From assembly GCF_045055655.1 (NCBI RefSeq), contig NZ_JBANFI010000003.1, forward strand, positions 1-64,000: a stretch of DNA of 64,000 nt, read 5' to 3'. The number at the start of each line of letters is the position of its first letter. Position 1 is the first letter of the stretch. This document shows positions 17,908 to 25,830 of this stretch, one piece after another. Made by a program: the position numbers and the translations under genes. Under the pieces are notes generated by a model, which was not told where the DNA came from, made no database searches, and was given only the letters and a program-made list of their open reading frames with translations. The stretch is from Marinospirillum alkalitolerans (GTDB lineage Bacteria > Pseudomonadota > Gammaproteobacteria > Pseudomonadales > Halomonadaceae).

Positions 17908-18372
17908 TTAGGAGATCAGATCGATCACCAAGCCTTTGATATTCACTAAACGCCGCGCAATCGCCACGCGATCTTTTTGCTGATGCATCACCAGCTCCAG
18001 CAGCTCTTCAGCCTCGTCATCGATACGTCGGACAATCTGATGCCGATCCGCTGGATGCCAGCCAGGACCAACACTATCCACCTGAAACCCACCTTTGACC
18101 ACCTTGGCGACCAGCTGTGCCAAAACCGCACGAAAAACTTCGAGATTGCCAATGGTCGGGTTGCGCTCTAACTCTTCGCCAGACTGCTCCATCAACTCCT
18201 GTAGCTGGCGCAATTCACGTTTAAGATCAGCCCGTCCAGCAACCGAAATCTGGTTCAGCAGCTGATCATTAAAACTGCCGGTTGTCGTCGTTTGCGCATC
18301 GGCACGCGCGCTGGGCTTTCTTTTTTGTCGATCAGAACGCAGGTTCTTCAGCATAGTGTTGACAGGTAACAT
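17908..18372 (-). CDS. YaaR/DUF327 family protein
   Basis: A 154-residue protein of unknown function. After a basic, disordered first 35 residues it has the DUF327 pattern: a charged helix (DLKRELRQLQELMEQSGEEL), NPTIGNLEVFRAVLAQLVAKVV-type helix, and the C-terminal block RQIVRRIDDEAEELLELV-like followed by INIKGLVIDLIS-like, as in B. subtilis YaaR. The family is best known from Firmicutes and Thermotogae, so its presence in a gammaproteobacterium is noteworthy. GAGG lies eight bases before the ATG. It follows the DUF2489 gene by five bases, and cysM follows it, so the three are probably one transcript. Role not known. Confidence 0.75.
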   Translation of the reverse strand: MLPVNTMLKNLRSDRQKRKPSARADAQTTTTGSFNDQLLNQISVAGRADLKRELRQLQELMEQSGEELERNPTIGNLEVFRAVLAQLVAKVVKGGFQVDSVGPGWHPADRHQIVRRIDDEAEELLELVMHQQKDRVAIARRLVNIKGLVIDLIS

Positions 18373-18377
18373 GCTGT

Positions 18378-18890
18378 TTACCTCGCGGCTGCATCAATAT
18401 ACAAAGGAGGCGCAATCTGCCCACCTTGGGTAACGCAGAACTGCTTCAGTGCCTGAAAGGCAGGCTGCAGCTGGGCTTCATACTGCTCTTCTAAGGCACG
18501 GCGCTGCTGATCCTGCTGGGCTTTTTCATCCGGCGCTAAATCAAGGTAGGCCTGATGGGTCGCGAGATGGCGCGCCCGCTGGTAAATCTGATCAATCACC
18601 TGCCACTCTGGTTGCTGTACATAGCGCCCTTCTTGCAGCAGATCCAACATCACGCGCAAGCGCAAGCAGGCTTCAATCTGATCCATTTGTTGATCCTCAG
18701 CGGCACGACAAATCAACAAAATTTGCTCATACAGGTTGTGGCTGGCCTGTTCAGCTTCACGCCGATGGGTGGCCTCGGCCAGTGCTTGCCGCCGCTTGGC
18801 TTCGAGATGCACATGCAGGGCATAACCAGCGAAAGGGATTAAAAAAGCAATGGCAACAGCAAGGAGAATAGCGGCGTCTTTAATGCTCAT
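18378..18890 (-). CDS. DUF2489 family membrane-anchored protein
   Basis: A 170-residue protein with one N-terminal membrane helix (residues 6-25, AAILLAVAIAFLIPFAGYAL) and a long soluble helical domain rich in Gln, Glu and Arg facing the cytosol. The helix-loop pattern ILLICRAAEDQQMDQIEACLRLRVMLDLL matches my recollection of DUF2489, found in gammaproteobacteria with no assigned function. It leads the YaaR-like and cysM genes and follows the ppc terminator, so a promoter should lie in 18891-18980. Confidence 0.75.
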   Translation of the reverse strand: MSIKDAAILLAVAIAFLIPFAGYALHVHLEAKRRQALAEATHRREAEQASHNLYEQILLICRAAEDQQMDQIEACLRLRVMLDLLQEGRYVQQPEWQVIDQIYQRARHLATHQAYLDLAPDEKAQQDQQRRALEEQYEAQLQPAFQALKQFCVTQGGQIAPPLYIDAAAR

Positions 18891-18989
18891 CTTGTGCCCT
18901 TTTGGTTGGAAGGCGAATCAATCAAAAGATGAAGAATAACAGATGACTGGTCAGGAAAGCACGCCTAACCGCCTCTTGCCTCAGCCCAC

Positions 18990-19013
18990 AAAAAAGCAGG
19001 GGTAACCCCCTGC
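18990..19013 (-). terminator. Rho-independent terminator of ppc
   Basis: On the minus strand GCAGGGG pairs with CCCCTGC around GTTA and runs into six T. It lies about 30 bases after the ppc stop codon. Confidence 0.88.
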
Positions 19014-19043
19014 TTGTCTATCCAACCCAGTCACGAGCGATGC

Positions 19044-21701
19044 TTAGCCAGTATTACGCAGTCCCGCGGCGATACCGGCTATCGTGACCATCAAAGCCCG
19101 CTCAAGCAGCGCCTGCTGCTCAGCCGTCGGGCAGACACCTTGCTGCTCACAAGCGCGCACCCGAGCAAGCAATTCAGCCTGTAGATGATGCAGCGGGATA
19201 ATATAAGGCGTGCGGACATGGATCGCCTGACGTGTTAGCGGCACTTCTTGCAGCAGCTCTGTTTGCTCACGCAAACGCAGGACCACCGCCTGGAGCGTCT
19301 GCTGACGCTGTCGCAGCGTTCGCCCCAGCGGGTGGAGTGCTTCATCCACCAGCAGCTGTTCATACTCCTCAACCAGCGCCAGATCCACCTTGGCCAGCAC
19401 CATCTCCAACATATTGATATTACTGGCAAAGTAAGGCCAGCCATCCACCATCTCACGCAGCAATTCTGACTGGCCTGCTTCTTCTGCCTTCAAGAGCGCT
19501 TCATCCGTGCCCAGCCAGGCTGGCAGCATTAAACGCACTTGTGTCCAGGCAAAAATCCACGGAATCGCGCGTAAAGATTCGATCCCACCACCGGCTTTGC
19601 GCTTGGCGGGCCGACTCCCAAGTGGCAGCTTCGCCAGTTCTTGCTCGGGCGTCAGCTGACGAAAATAACGCACAAAATCTGGATGATCCTTCACCAGCGC
19701 ACGGTAACTCTGTACGCCTGTCTCAGCCAGCTGATGCATCAACTCACGCCAAGCGGGTAAGGGCGCAGGCGGTGGCGCGACAGTAGCCTCCAATACGGCG
19801 CAGGTGTAGACCTCCAGCGCCCGCTCGGCCAAGGCTGGCAAACCAAATTTGAAGCGAATCATCTCTCCTTGCTCGGTCACTTTTAACCGCCCCTGCACTG
19901 AGCCAGGTGGTTGAGCCAGAATCGCCGCCTGGGTGGGCGCACCGCCGCGACCCATAGTGCCACCACGACCGTGAAACAGAGTGAGAGCAACCTGATGCTG
20001 AGCGCAAACCTGCGTCAAAGCTTCTTGAGCACGATACTGTGCCCAGCTGGCTCCTAGCTGACCGGCATCTTTTGAAGAATCGGAATAACCGATCATCACC
20101 TCCTGATGCTGGGAGGAATAACGGCGATACCAATCCAGCGCCAGCAAGCCATCAATGACCCTTGGTGCACGCTCAAGATCCGCTAAAGTTTCAAAGAGCG
20201 GCACAATACGCATGGCTCTTTTGACCCCAGCCGCTTTCAGCAGCAAGGCCACCGCCAGCACATCTGAAGGCTGGCCTGCCATGGAGATGACATAGGCCCC
20301 CAAGGCATCGGCACGCTCCTTAGCAATCACGCGACAAGTGGCCAGCACTTCTTGGGTTTCTTCTGAGCAGGGCCAGCTGGTGGGGAGCAAAGGGCGCGGG
20401 TTGGTCAGCTCATGCAGCAGGAAGTCAACGCGGCGCTGCTCATCCCATAGTGCATAATCTCCCAAACCTAAAAACTGCGTCGCCTCACTGAGCGCCTGAG
20501 CATGACGCGGCGCTTCTTGGCGCACATCCAGCTTCAATAGATTCATACCAAAGGCAGACAAGCGACGCAGAATATCCTGCAACAAACCCTCTGCTATCAC
20601 CTGCATACCCTGATCACACAAGGAGCGGTAGCACAACAGTAGCGGAGCACGCAATCCGTCGGCATCAAAGATCACCCGCTCATCCTGATAGGGCTGGCCA
20701 TCGAGCTGCGCTTTTAGCCAATCCAAGGTGGCGCGCAGGCGATCTCGTAGCTGCCCAAGCAAAACACGATAGGGCTCGCGGGCAGGCCCACCCAGATACT
20801 GAATGAGCTCGTCACTGGCCTGATGCATAGAAAGCTCAGAACGCAACTGATCAACATCACGCAGATAGAGATCAGCCGCCATCCAGCGCGACAGCCAGAG
20901 CACTTCTTGCGTGACCCGAGCCGTCACACGCGGATTGCCATCTCGATCGCCTCCCATCCACGAGGCAAAGCGTATCGGGGCGGCCTCCAGAGATAAACGC
21001 GACGCTCCTTGGGCTTCTAGCTCACGATCTAAAGCACGATAAAAAGCAGGAACGGCCTGCCAGAGGGAGTTTTCAATCACCGCAAAGCCCCATTTGGCTT
21101 CATCGACAGGCGAAGGGCGCTGATTACGAATTTCGTCGGTATGCCAGGCTTGCGCGATCAGCTCTTCAAGACGCACCAAGACCCGCTCACGCAGCGCTGG
21201 CTGATAAGATGCCTCATACTCAGCTAAACAGGCATCCAGGGCATCATATTTTTGAATCAGCGTACGACGACTGACTTCAGTGGGATGCGCAGTAAAGACC
21301 AGCTCAACCTGCTGGCGCTCCAATGCTTGCACTAAATCAGCAGGCGCATGCCCCCCTTCTTTCAATCGAGTCAGTAGCGCCTTGAAACCAGGCTGTTCAC
21401 CGCCTCGATAATCCTCGACTACACGCTCACGCGCTCGATAGTGCTGCTCAGCGGCATTGGCCAGATTCAGAAACTGCGTAAAGGCTCGCGCCATTGGCAG
21501 CAGCTCATCATCTTTTAACGCGTGCAGAGCTTGAATCAGCTCCTGCTGCTCCACTTGACCGCGATGCAACTGCTTAGAAAGCTGGCGGATCTGCTCAACC
21601 TTGCGGAAAAAATCATCACCCAAGGCATTGCGCATCGTGCGACCCAAGCCTTCACCTAACACACGAACCTGCTCCCTTAAGGAGGTATCTAAACTGTGCA
21701 T
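19044..21701 (-). CDS. ppc: Phosphoenolpyruvate carboxylase
   Basis: An 885-residue enzyme carboxylating PEP to oxaloacetate, the anaplerotic step of the TCA cycle; here it also supplies oxaloacetate for PrpC. All active-site blocks are present: VFTAHPTEVSRRTL, SWMGGDRDGNPRVT, MIGYSDSSKDAG, LFHGRGGTMGRGG and the invariant C-terminal RNTG. Start placed at 21701 (MHSLDTSLREQ) with AGAGGAAG just upstream. The open frame runs on to 21830 but that stretch is the tRNA-Met promoter region on the other strand. Confidence 0.96.
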   Translation of the reverse strand: MHSLDTSLREQVRVLGEGLGRTMRNALGDDFFRKVEQIRQLSKQLHRGQVEQQELIQALHALKDDELLPMARAFTQFLNLANAAEQHYRARERVVEDYRGGEQPGFKALLTRLKEGGHAPADLVQALERQQVELVFTAHPTEVSRRTLIQKYDALDACLAEYEASYQPALRERVLVRLEELIAQAWHTDEIRNQRPSPVDEAKWGFAVIENSLWQAVPAFYRALDRELEAQGASRLSLEAAPIRFASWMGGDRDGNPRVTARVTQEVLWLSRWMAADLYLRDVDQLRSELSMHQASDELIQYLGGPAREPYRVLLGQLRDRLRATLDWLKAQLDGQPYQDERVIFDADGLRAPLLLCYRSLCDQGMQVIAEGLLQDILRRLSAFGMNLLKLDVRQEAPRHAQALSEATQFLGLGDYALWDEQRRVDFLLHELTNPRPLLPTSWPCSEETQEVLATCRVIAKERADALGAYVISMAGQPSDVLAVALLLKAAGVKRAMRIVPLFETLADLERAPRVIDGLLALDWYRRYSSQHQEVMIGYSDSSKDAGQLGASWAQYRAQEALTQVCAQHQVALTLFHGRGGTMGRGGAPTQAAILAQPPGSVQGRLKVTEQGEMIRFKFGLPALAERALEVYTCAVLEATVAPPPAPLPAWRELMHQLAETGVQSYRALVKDHPDFVRYFRQLTPEQELAKLPLGSRPAKRKAGGGIESLRAIPWIFAWTQVRLMLPAWLGTDEALLKAEEAGQSELLREMVDGWPYFASNINMLEMVLAKVDLALVEEYEQLLVDEALHPLGRTLRQRQQTLQAVVLRLREQTELLQEVPLTRQAIHVRTPYIIPLHHLQAELLARVRACEQQGVCPTAEQQALLERALMVTIAGIAAGLRNTG

Positions 21702-21813
21702 TGTCTTCCTCTCTTGCTCTTCCTGACCTGCGCTCGTGATGTTTATCCGAGGCTCTCTCAGGCCTATTCGCGGCACTTTTTCGCTTCTTATCAAAAAATA
21801 AGCGGCAATAGGC

Positions 21814-21841
21814 TTGCAATTCAAAATCAACTCTCTATAAT
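21814..21841 (+). promoter_or_regulatory. Promoter of tRNA-Met
   Basis: TTGCAA (-35, 21814-21819) and a perfect TATAAT (-10, 21836-21841) are separated by 16 bases. The predicted start is only a few bases before the tRNA at 21853. Confidence 0.65.
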
Positions 21842-21852
21842 GCGCAGCCGTT

Positions 21853-21929
21853 GGCTATGTAGCTCAGCTGGTTAGAGCACATCACTCATAATGATGGGGT
21901 CCCCTGTTCAAATCAGGGCATAGCCACCA
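21853..21929 (+). tRNA. tRNA-Met (anticodon CAT, elongator)
   Basis: 77 bases including an encoded CCA. The acceptor arms GGCTATG/CATAGCC pair, the D arm is TAGCTCAGCTGGTTAGAGCA, the anticodon loop CTCATAA carries CAT, and the T loop is TTCAAAT. The sequence follows E. coli elongator metT rather than the initiator or the lysidine-modified Ile2 tRNA. Confidence 0.95.
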
Positions 21930-21969
21930 ACTTGATCAAATCAAGGCTAGTTTTAGCAGAAAAGTCTTT

Positions 21970-21991
21970 AAAATGAAAAGCTTTTCATTTT
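21970..21991. promoter_or_regulatory. 22-bp perfect palindrome between tRNA-Met and tRNA-Asn
   Basis: The arms AAAATGAAAAG and CTTTTCATTTT meet without a loop, centred on AAGCTT. It sits 4 bases before the -35 box of the tRNA-Asn promoter, where it could act as an AT-rich UP element or an operator, or help end the tRNA-Met transcript. Only the symmetry is certain. Confidence 0.4.
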
Positions 21992-21995
21992 GGGC

Positions 21996-22023
21996 TTGAC
22001 CTAGAGCGAAATAACCTTAGAAT
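21996..22023 (+). promoter_or_regulatory. Promoter of the tRNA-Asn pair
   Basis: TTGACC (21996-22001) and TAGAAT (22018-22023) with a 16-base spacer lie about 22 bases before the first tRNA-Asn. Spacing and match to the sigma-70 consensus are good. Confidence 0.65.
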
Positions 22024-22045
22024 GATCAGCGTTTTAATAAGTTGT

Positions 22046-22121
22046 TCCCGAATAGCTCAGTCGGTAGAGCAGTTGACTGTTAATCAATTGGTCGCAGGTT
22101 CGAGTCCTGCTTCGGGAGCCA
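22046..22121 (+). tRNA. tRNA-Asn (anticodon GTT), copy 1
   Basis: 76 bases with encoded CCA; acceptor TCCCGAA/TTCGGGA, D arm TAGCTCAGTCGGTAGAGCA, anticodon loop CTGTTAA (GTT) and T loop TTCGAGT. It is identical to the next copy 30 bases downstream. Confidence 0.96.
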
Positions 22122-22151
22122 AACTTACTAAAACTTCTTGCTTGTGAATGT

Positions 22152-22227
22152 TCCCGAATAGCTCAGTCGGTAGAGCAGTTGACTGTTAATCAATTGGTCG
22201 CAGGTTCGAGTCCTGCTTCGGGAGCCA
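22152..22227 (+). tRNA. tRNA-Asn (anticodon GTT), copy 2
   Basis: 76 bases, identical over its full length to the copy at 22046, with 30 bases between them. Probably cotranscribed. The tandem identity suggests a recent duplication or gene conversion. Confidence 0.96.
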
Positions 22228-22383
22228 TTTCACACCTTCGTTTTAAGCCTTTGATCTCCCTTTTGCTCTCCTCTTTTTTTACCCTTATTTTTATCCCTCG
22301 TTTCTTTTTTTAATTCTGCGTGACCCTTTTGGTTTTTCTTGTGCTGCCCTCTTTTTGCCAGCTTGTAGCTGACTCATGCGCAC

Positions 22384-22414
22384 AAAAAAACGCGCTGATC
22401 TTGCCACCAGCGCG
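22384..22414 (-). terminator. Rho-independent terminator of tex
   Basis: On the minus strand CGCGCTG pairs with CAGCGCG around a 10-base loop and is followed by seven T. It begins 31 bases past the tex stop codon. Confidence 0.88.
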
Positions 22415-22445
22415 CTGGATGCCATCCCAAAGGAACAGCTGCACT

Positions 22446-24749
22446 CTATTTCTTTTTCTTCTGCGCTGCCAATAAGAGCGCACCCAGAGTATTACCCTGC
22501 AAGGCAGGCTGAGCGGGTGCTTTTTTCGGGCGCGCATCACGTGATGATGATGACTCCTTCACGACTGGCTGCTCATCTAAGCGCCGCGTTAAGGCAATAC
22601 GCTTACGCGGAATATCCACTTCGAGCACCTTCACCTTCACCAGATCACCCGCCTTAACCACTTCACGCGGGTCCTGAATAAAGCGATCGGCCAGTGCAGA
22701 AATATGCACCAAACCATCCTGATGCACACCGATATCCACAAAAGCACCAAAATTAGCCACATTGGTCACGACACCTTCTAGCACCATCCCCGGCTTGAGA
22801 TCTTTAATATCCTCGACCCCTTCCATAAAAACAGCCGCACGAAACTCAGGACGCGGGTCACGACCTGGCTTATCCAGCTCTTTTAGGATGTCCTTGACTG
22901 TTGGCAAGCCAAACTGCGCATCGGTCAACTGAGCAGGATTCAAGCTGGTCAGAAAAGCCGTATCACCGATCAGACTCTCAACAGGGCGCTGGTGATTCTG
23001 GGCAATGCGCTCGACCAGTGGATAGGCCTCAGGGTGGACTGCAGAAGCATCGAGCGGATTCTGACCGCGCATAATACGTAAAAAGCCAGCACACTGCTCA
23101 TAGGCCTTTGGCCCTAGGCGCTTGACCTTGAGCAGATCTTGACGCGTACGAAATGCGCCCTGCTCATCTCGCCAGGCAACAATATTTTCTGCCAAGGTGG
23201 CATTTAAGCCTGAGGTCCGCGCCAATAGCGGCACCGAGGCCGTATTCAAATCAACGCCCACGGCGTTAACACAATCCTCGATAACTGCATCAAGCGTTTT
23301 GGCTAACTGAACTTGCGACACATCATGCTGATACTGACCCACACCGATGGACTTGGGCTCAATCTTGACCAGCTCAGCCAGCGGATCCTGTAAGCGGCGC
23401 GCAATGGAGACCGCGCTGCGATGGGTGGCATCCAGATCAGGAAATTCCTTGGCTGCCAGCGCAGAAGCAGAATAGATCGAGGCACCCGCTTCATTCACCA
23501 TCACCTTTTGCAAGCGATGCTCAGGAGCCTGCTTATGGCACCAGCTGATCACCTCTGCCGCCAGCTGATCGGTTTCACGGCTGGCCGTACCATTGCCCAC
23601 GGCGATCAATTCCACCTGATGCTGCGCACAAAGACGCGCCAGCACCGCAATAGATTCCTGCCATTGATTGCGCGGCGCATGCGGATAGATGGTGGTGTGA
23701 TCAACCAGCTTGCCCGTTGCATCCACCACCGCGACCTTTACGCCAGTACGCAAGCCAGGGTCCAGCGCAAGCGTTGGGCGCGGCCCCGCTGGCGCAGCCA
23801 AGAGCAGATCCTTTAAATTGTGGGCAAAAACCTGAATCGCGGCCTCCTCGGCCAACTCACGTAAGCGACCCAGCAGCTCGGTTTCCAGGCGACTGGATAG
23901 TTTAATCTTCCAAGTCCAACGCACCACCTCATGCAGCCAACGATCAGCAGAGCGCTGCTGCTGCGCAATCCCCCAGTGCTCTGCAATCACCGCTTCAAAA
24001 GGATGGGCCACCAGCTCTTCTTCTTGATCCAAACGGATATTCAGCGCCAGAAAGCCCTCGTTACGACCACGGAACATGGCCAAAGCACGGTGCGAAGGCG
24101 TTGTGCGCAAGGGCTCATCATGGGCAAAGTAATCGCTAAATTTCGCGCCGGCCTCCTCCTGCCCTGCCAGCACACGGCTTGATAAGATGCCTTCTTGCCA
24201 TAAGGTCTGACGCAAACGCCCAGCCAGCTCCGCTTCTTCAGAGAAGCGCTCCATCAGGATCTGCTTGGCACCATCCAAAACGGCCTTCGCATCGGCAAAA
24301 CCGGCCTCGCTGTTGATATAGGCTTGCGCTTCTTGTTCAGGCTGTAATTCAGGCTGCGCTAGCAGGGCATCCGCCAAGGGCTCGATACCGGCTTCACGCG
24401 CGATCTGCGCTTTGGTGCGACGCTTAGGTTTATAAGGCAGATAAAGATCTTCAAGGCGCTGCTTGGTTTCTGCTGCCTGAATCTGAGCCTCTAATTCTGG
24501 GGTGAGCTTATCCTGCTCGGCGATGGAAGCCAGCACGCCCTTGCGTCGCTCTTCAAGCTCACGCAGATAACCTAGGCGCTCCTCAAGATGGCGCAGCTGG
24601 GTATCATCCAGGCCACCCGTGACTTCTTTACGATAGCGCGAAATAAACGGGACGCTCGATCCTTCATCCAATAACTGAATACTGGCCTGAACTTGACGCT
24701 CCTGAACGTCAAGTTCCTTGGCAATACGTAGGGCAATACTTGGCAGCAT
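22446..24749 (-). CDS. tex: Transcription accessory protein Tex
   Basis: A 767-residue nucleic-acid-binding protein associated with transcription elongation. Order of domains: helical N-terminal Tex domain (IALRIAKELDVQERQVQASIQLLDEG, FISRYRKEVTGGLDD), YqgF/RuvC-like domain (LALDPGLRTGVKVAVVD, IAVGNGTASRETD), helix-hairpin-helix (VGVDLNTASVPLLARTSGLN) and an S1 domain (GMVLEGVVTNVANFGAFVDIGVHQDGLVHIS). The last 50 residues are basic and end in a run of Lys. Length is normal for the family. It is divergent from the CRP-like gene. Confidence 0.96.
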   Translation of the reverse strand: MLPSIALRIAKELDVQERQVQASIQLLDEGSSVPFISRYRKEVTGGLDDTQLRHLEERLGYLRELEERRKGVLASIAEQDKLTPELEAQIQAAETKQRLEDLYLPYKPKRRTKAQIAREAGIEPLADALLAQPELQPEQEAQAYINSEAGFADAKAVLDGAKQILMERFSEEAELAGRLRQTLWQEGILSSRVLAGQEEAGAKFSDYFAHDEPLRTTPSHRALAMFRGRNEGFLALNIRLDQEEELVAHPFEAVIAEHWGIAQQQRSADRWLHEVVRWTWKIKLSSRLETELLGRLRELAEEAAIQVFAHNLKDLLLAAPAGPRPTLALDPGLRTGVKVAVVDATGKLVDHTTIYPHAPRNQWQESIAVLARLCAQHQVELIAVGNGTASRETDQLAAEVISWCHKQAPEHRLQKVMVNEAGASIYSASALAAKEFPDLDATHRSAVSIARRLQDPLAELVKIEPKSIGVGQYQHDVSQVQLAKTLDAVIEDCVNAVGVDLNTASVPLLARTSGLNATLAENIVAWRDEQGAFRTRQDLLKVKRLGPKAYEQCAGFLRIMRGQNPLDASAVHPEAYPLVERIAQNHQRPVESLIGDTAFLTSLNPAQLTDAQFGLPTVKDILKELDKPGRDPRPEFRAAVFMEGVEDIKDLKPGMVLEGVVTNVANFGAFVDIGVHQDGLVHISALADRFIQDPREVVKAGDLVKVKVLEVDIPRKRIALTRRLDEQPVVKESSSSRDARPKKAPAQPALQGNTLGALLLAAQKKKK

Positions 24750-24816
24750 GGGGTTCCTTAAATGCAGTAGAATCTATCGGGTCAATCAAGCTGATCTGTG
24801 ACAAGGCCAGCCTAAG

Positions 24817-24830
24817 CAGATCATGATCTG
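24817..24830. promoter_or_regulatory. 14-bp palindrome in the tex/crp divergent region
   Basis: CAGATCATGATCTG is perfectly self-complementary, amid several GATC sites, 124 bases before the crp start. It could be an operator for either gene; no matching TGTGA-N6-TCACA CRP box was found. Chance is possible. Confidence 0.25.
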
Positions 24831-24953
24831 ATCAAGTCTCAGCCGATCAGAGAGCCATATTGAACTCACTGGGTTTCATCATACCATCCAAGATGGTTAA
24901 ATGAAGTCCTGCGCGATTCACGCTTATGTGTTGTTTACCCAAGGAAGCAGAAG

Positions 24954-25628
24954 ATGTCCTCATTCCCCATGCAGCAGCCACATCAAGATGCACTTGACCT
25001 CTTTTTACAGCAGGCCAAGCAACACCAGTTCAGTAAAAAATCACTGATTATTCATGCTGGTGAGACAGCTCAATCCATCTACTATCTGCTAGAAGGCTGC
25101 GTGGCTGTCTATATCGAAGACGAGCAGGGACGCGAGATGATTGTCTCCTACCTCAACAAGGGTGACTTCTTCGGTGAAATGGGGCTGTTTGATGAAATCA
25201 GCCAACGCAGCGCTTGGGTGCGCGCCAAAACCGACTGTGTTCTGGCCGAAGTCTCTTATAGCCGCTTTACGCAACTGGCCCAAGAACAACACATCCTCTG
25301 GTTCCTGCTCGGCAATCAGCTGGCACGCCGCTTGCGCGCCACCACGGAGCGGGTGGGTGATCTGGCTTTTCTGGATGTCACTGGGCGTATCGCACGCATT
25401 TTGATTGAACTAGCCAAACAACCCGATGCGATCACCCATCCAGAAGGCATGCTGGTGCGTATGACACGCCAAGAAATTGCACAACTGGTTGGCTGTTCGC
25501 GCGAGATGGCAGGACGAGTGCTGAAGGATCTGGAAGAAAAGGGACTCATCGAAGCGGAGGGCAAGAGCCTGGTCATTCTTGATCCCAGTCTGCGACCCGC
25601 CTATCCCAGCTTTAAAGCCAGCACCTAA
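24954..25628 (+). CDS. crp: cAMP-responsive regulator CRP/Vfr
   Basis: A 224-residue CRP-family activator. The cyclic-nucleotide domain occupies residues 20-125 with the cAMP pocket GEMGLFDE...QRSAWVRAKT, then the dimer helix (ATTERVGDLAFLDVTGRIA, with Thr in the cAMP-contact position) and the winged helix RQEIAQLVGCSREMAGRVLK near residues 170-195. The recognition helix SREMxGRVLK is the form in Pseudomonas Vfr. No FNR-type cysteine cluster is present, so it is not an oxygen sensor. It is slightly longer at the C-terminus than E. coli Crp. AAGGA precedes the ATG by about eight bases. Confidence 0.92.
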   Translation: MSSFPMQQPHQDALDLFLQQAKQHQFSKKSLIIHAGETAQSIYYLLEGCVAVYIEDEQGREMIVSYLNKGDFFGEMGLFDEISQRSAWVRAKTDCVLAEVSYSRFTQLAQEQHILWFLLGNQLARRLRATTERVGDLAFLDVTGRIARILIELAKQPDAITHPEGMLVRMTRQEIAQLVGCSREMAGRVLKDLEEKGLIEAEGKSLVILDPSLRPAYPSFKAST

Positions 25629-25646
25629 CCTGCTGCGAAACCAACG

Positions 25647-25721
25647 GCCAGCTACGCGCTTTCAAATCAAGCACTGAAGGCGCATTTGAGCATATCGCGC
25701 TGGCTTTTTATCCGATATAAT
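25647..25721 (+). promoter_or_regulatory. Structured crp-nspC gap: terminator-like fold and -10 box
   Basis: GCCAGC (25647-25652) can pair with GCTGGC (25699-25704) followed by five T, with an inner TCAAAT/ATTTGA pair, making a branched terminator-like fold after crp. A perfect TATAAT at 25716-25721 follows, a likely -10 box for nspC with no clear -35. The leader would be about 100 bases long. The fold and its effect are inferred. Confidence 0.4.
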
Positions 25722-25830
25722 GCCGCTTTTTATGCTGTGGCGATCTCACCCAGATCAGAAACCAGACTTGGCTCCACGCCCAGCCCTCGACCACCCCTCT
25801 TATCGATCCCTCTTGTTAAATAGGTTCTCT

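Noticed and set aside
21702..21830. Longer N-terminus for PEP carboxylase
   Set aside because: The extra 43 residues are unlike the family, and the ATG at 21701 has a good ribosome site.
24780..24953. CRP binding site in the crp promoter
   Set aside because: A TGTGA half-site occurs, but no TCACA partner at six bases was found.
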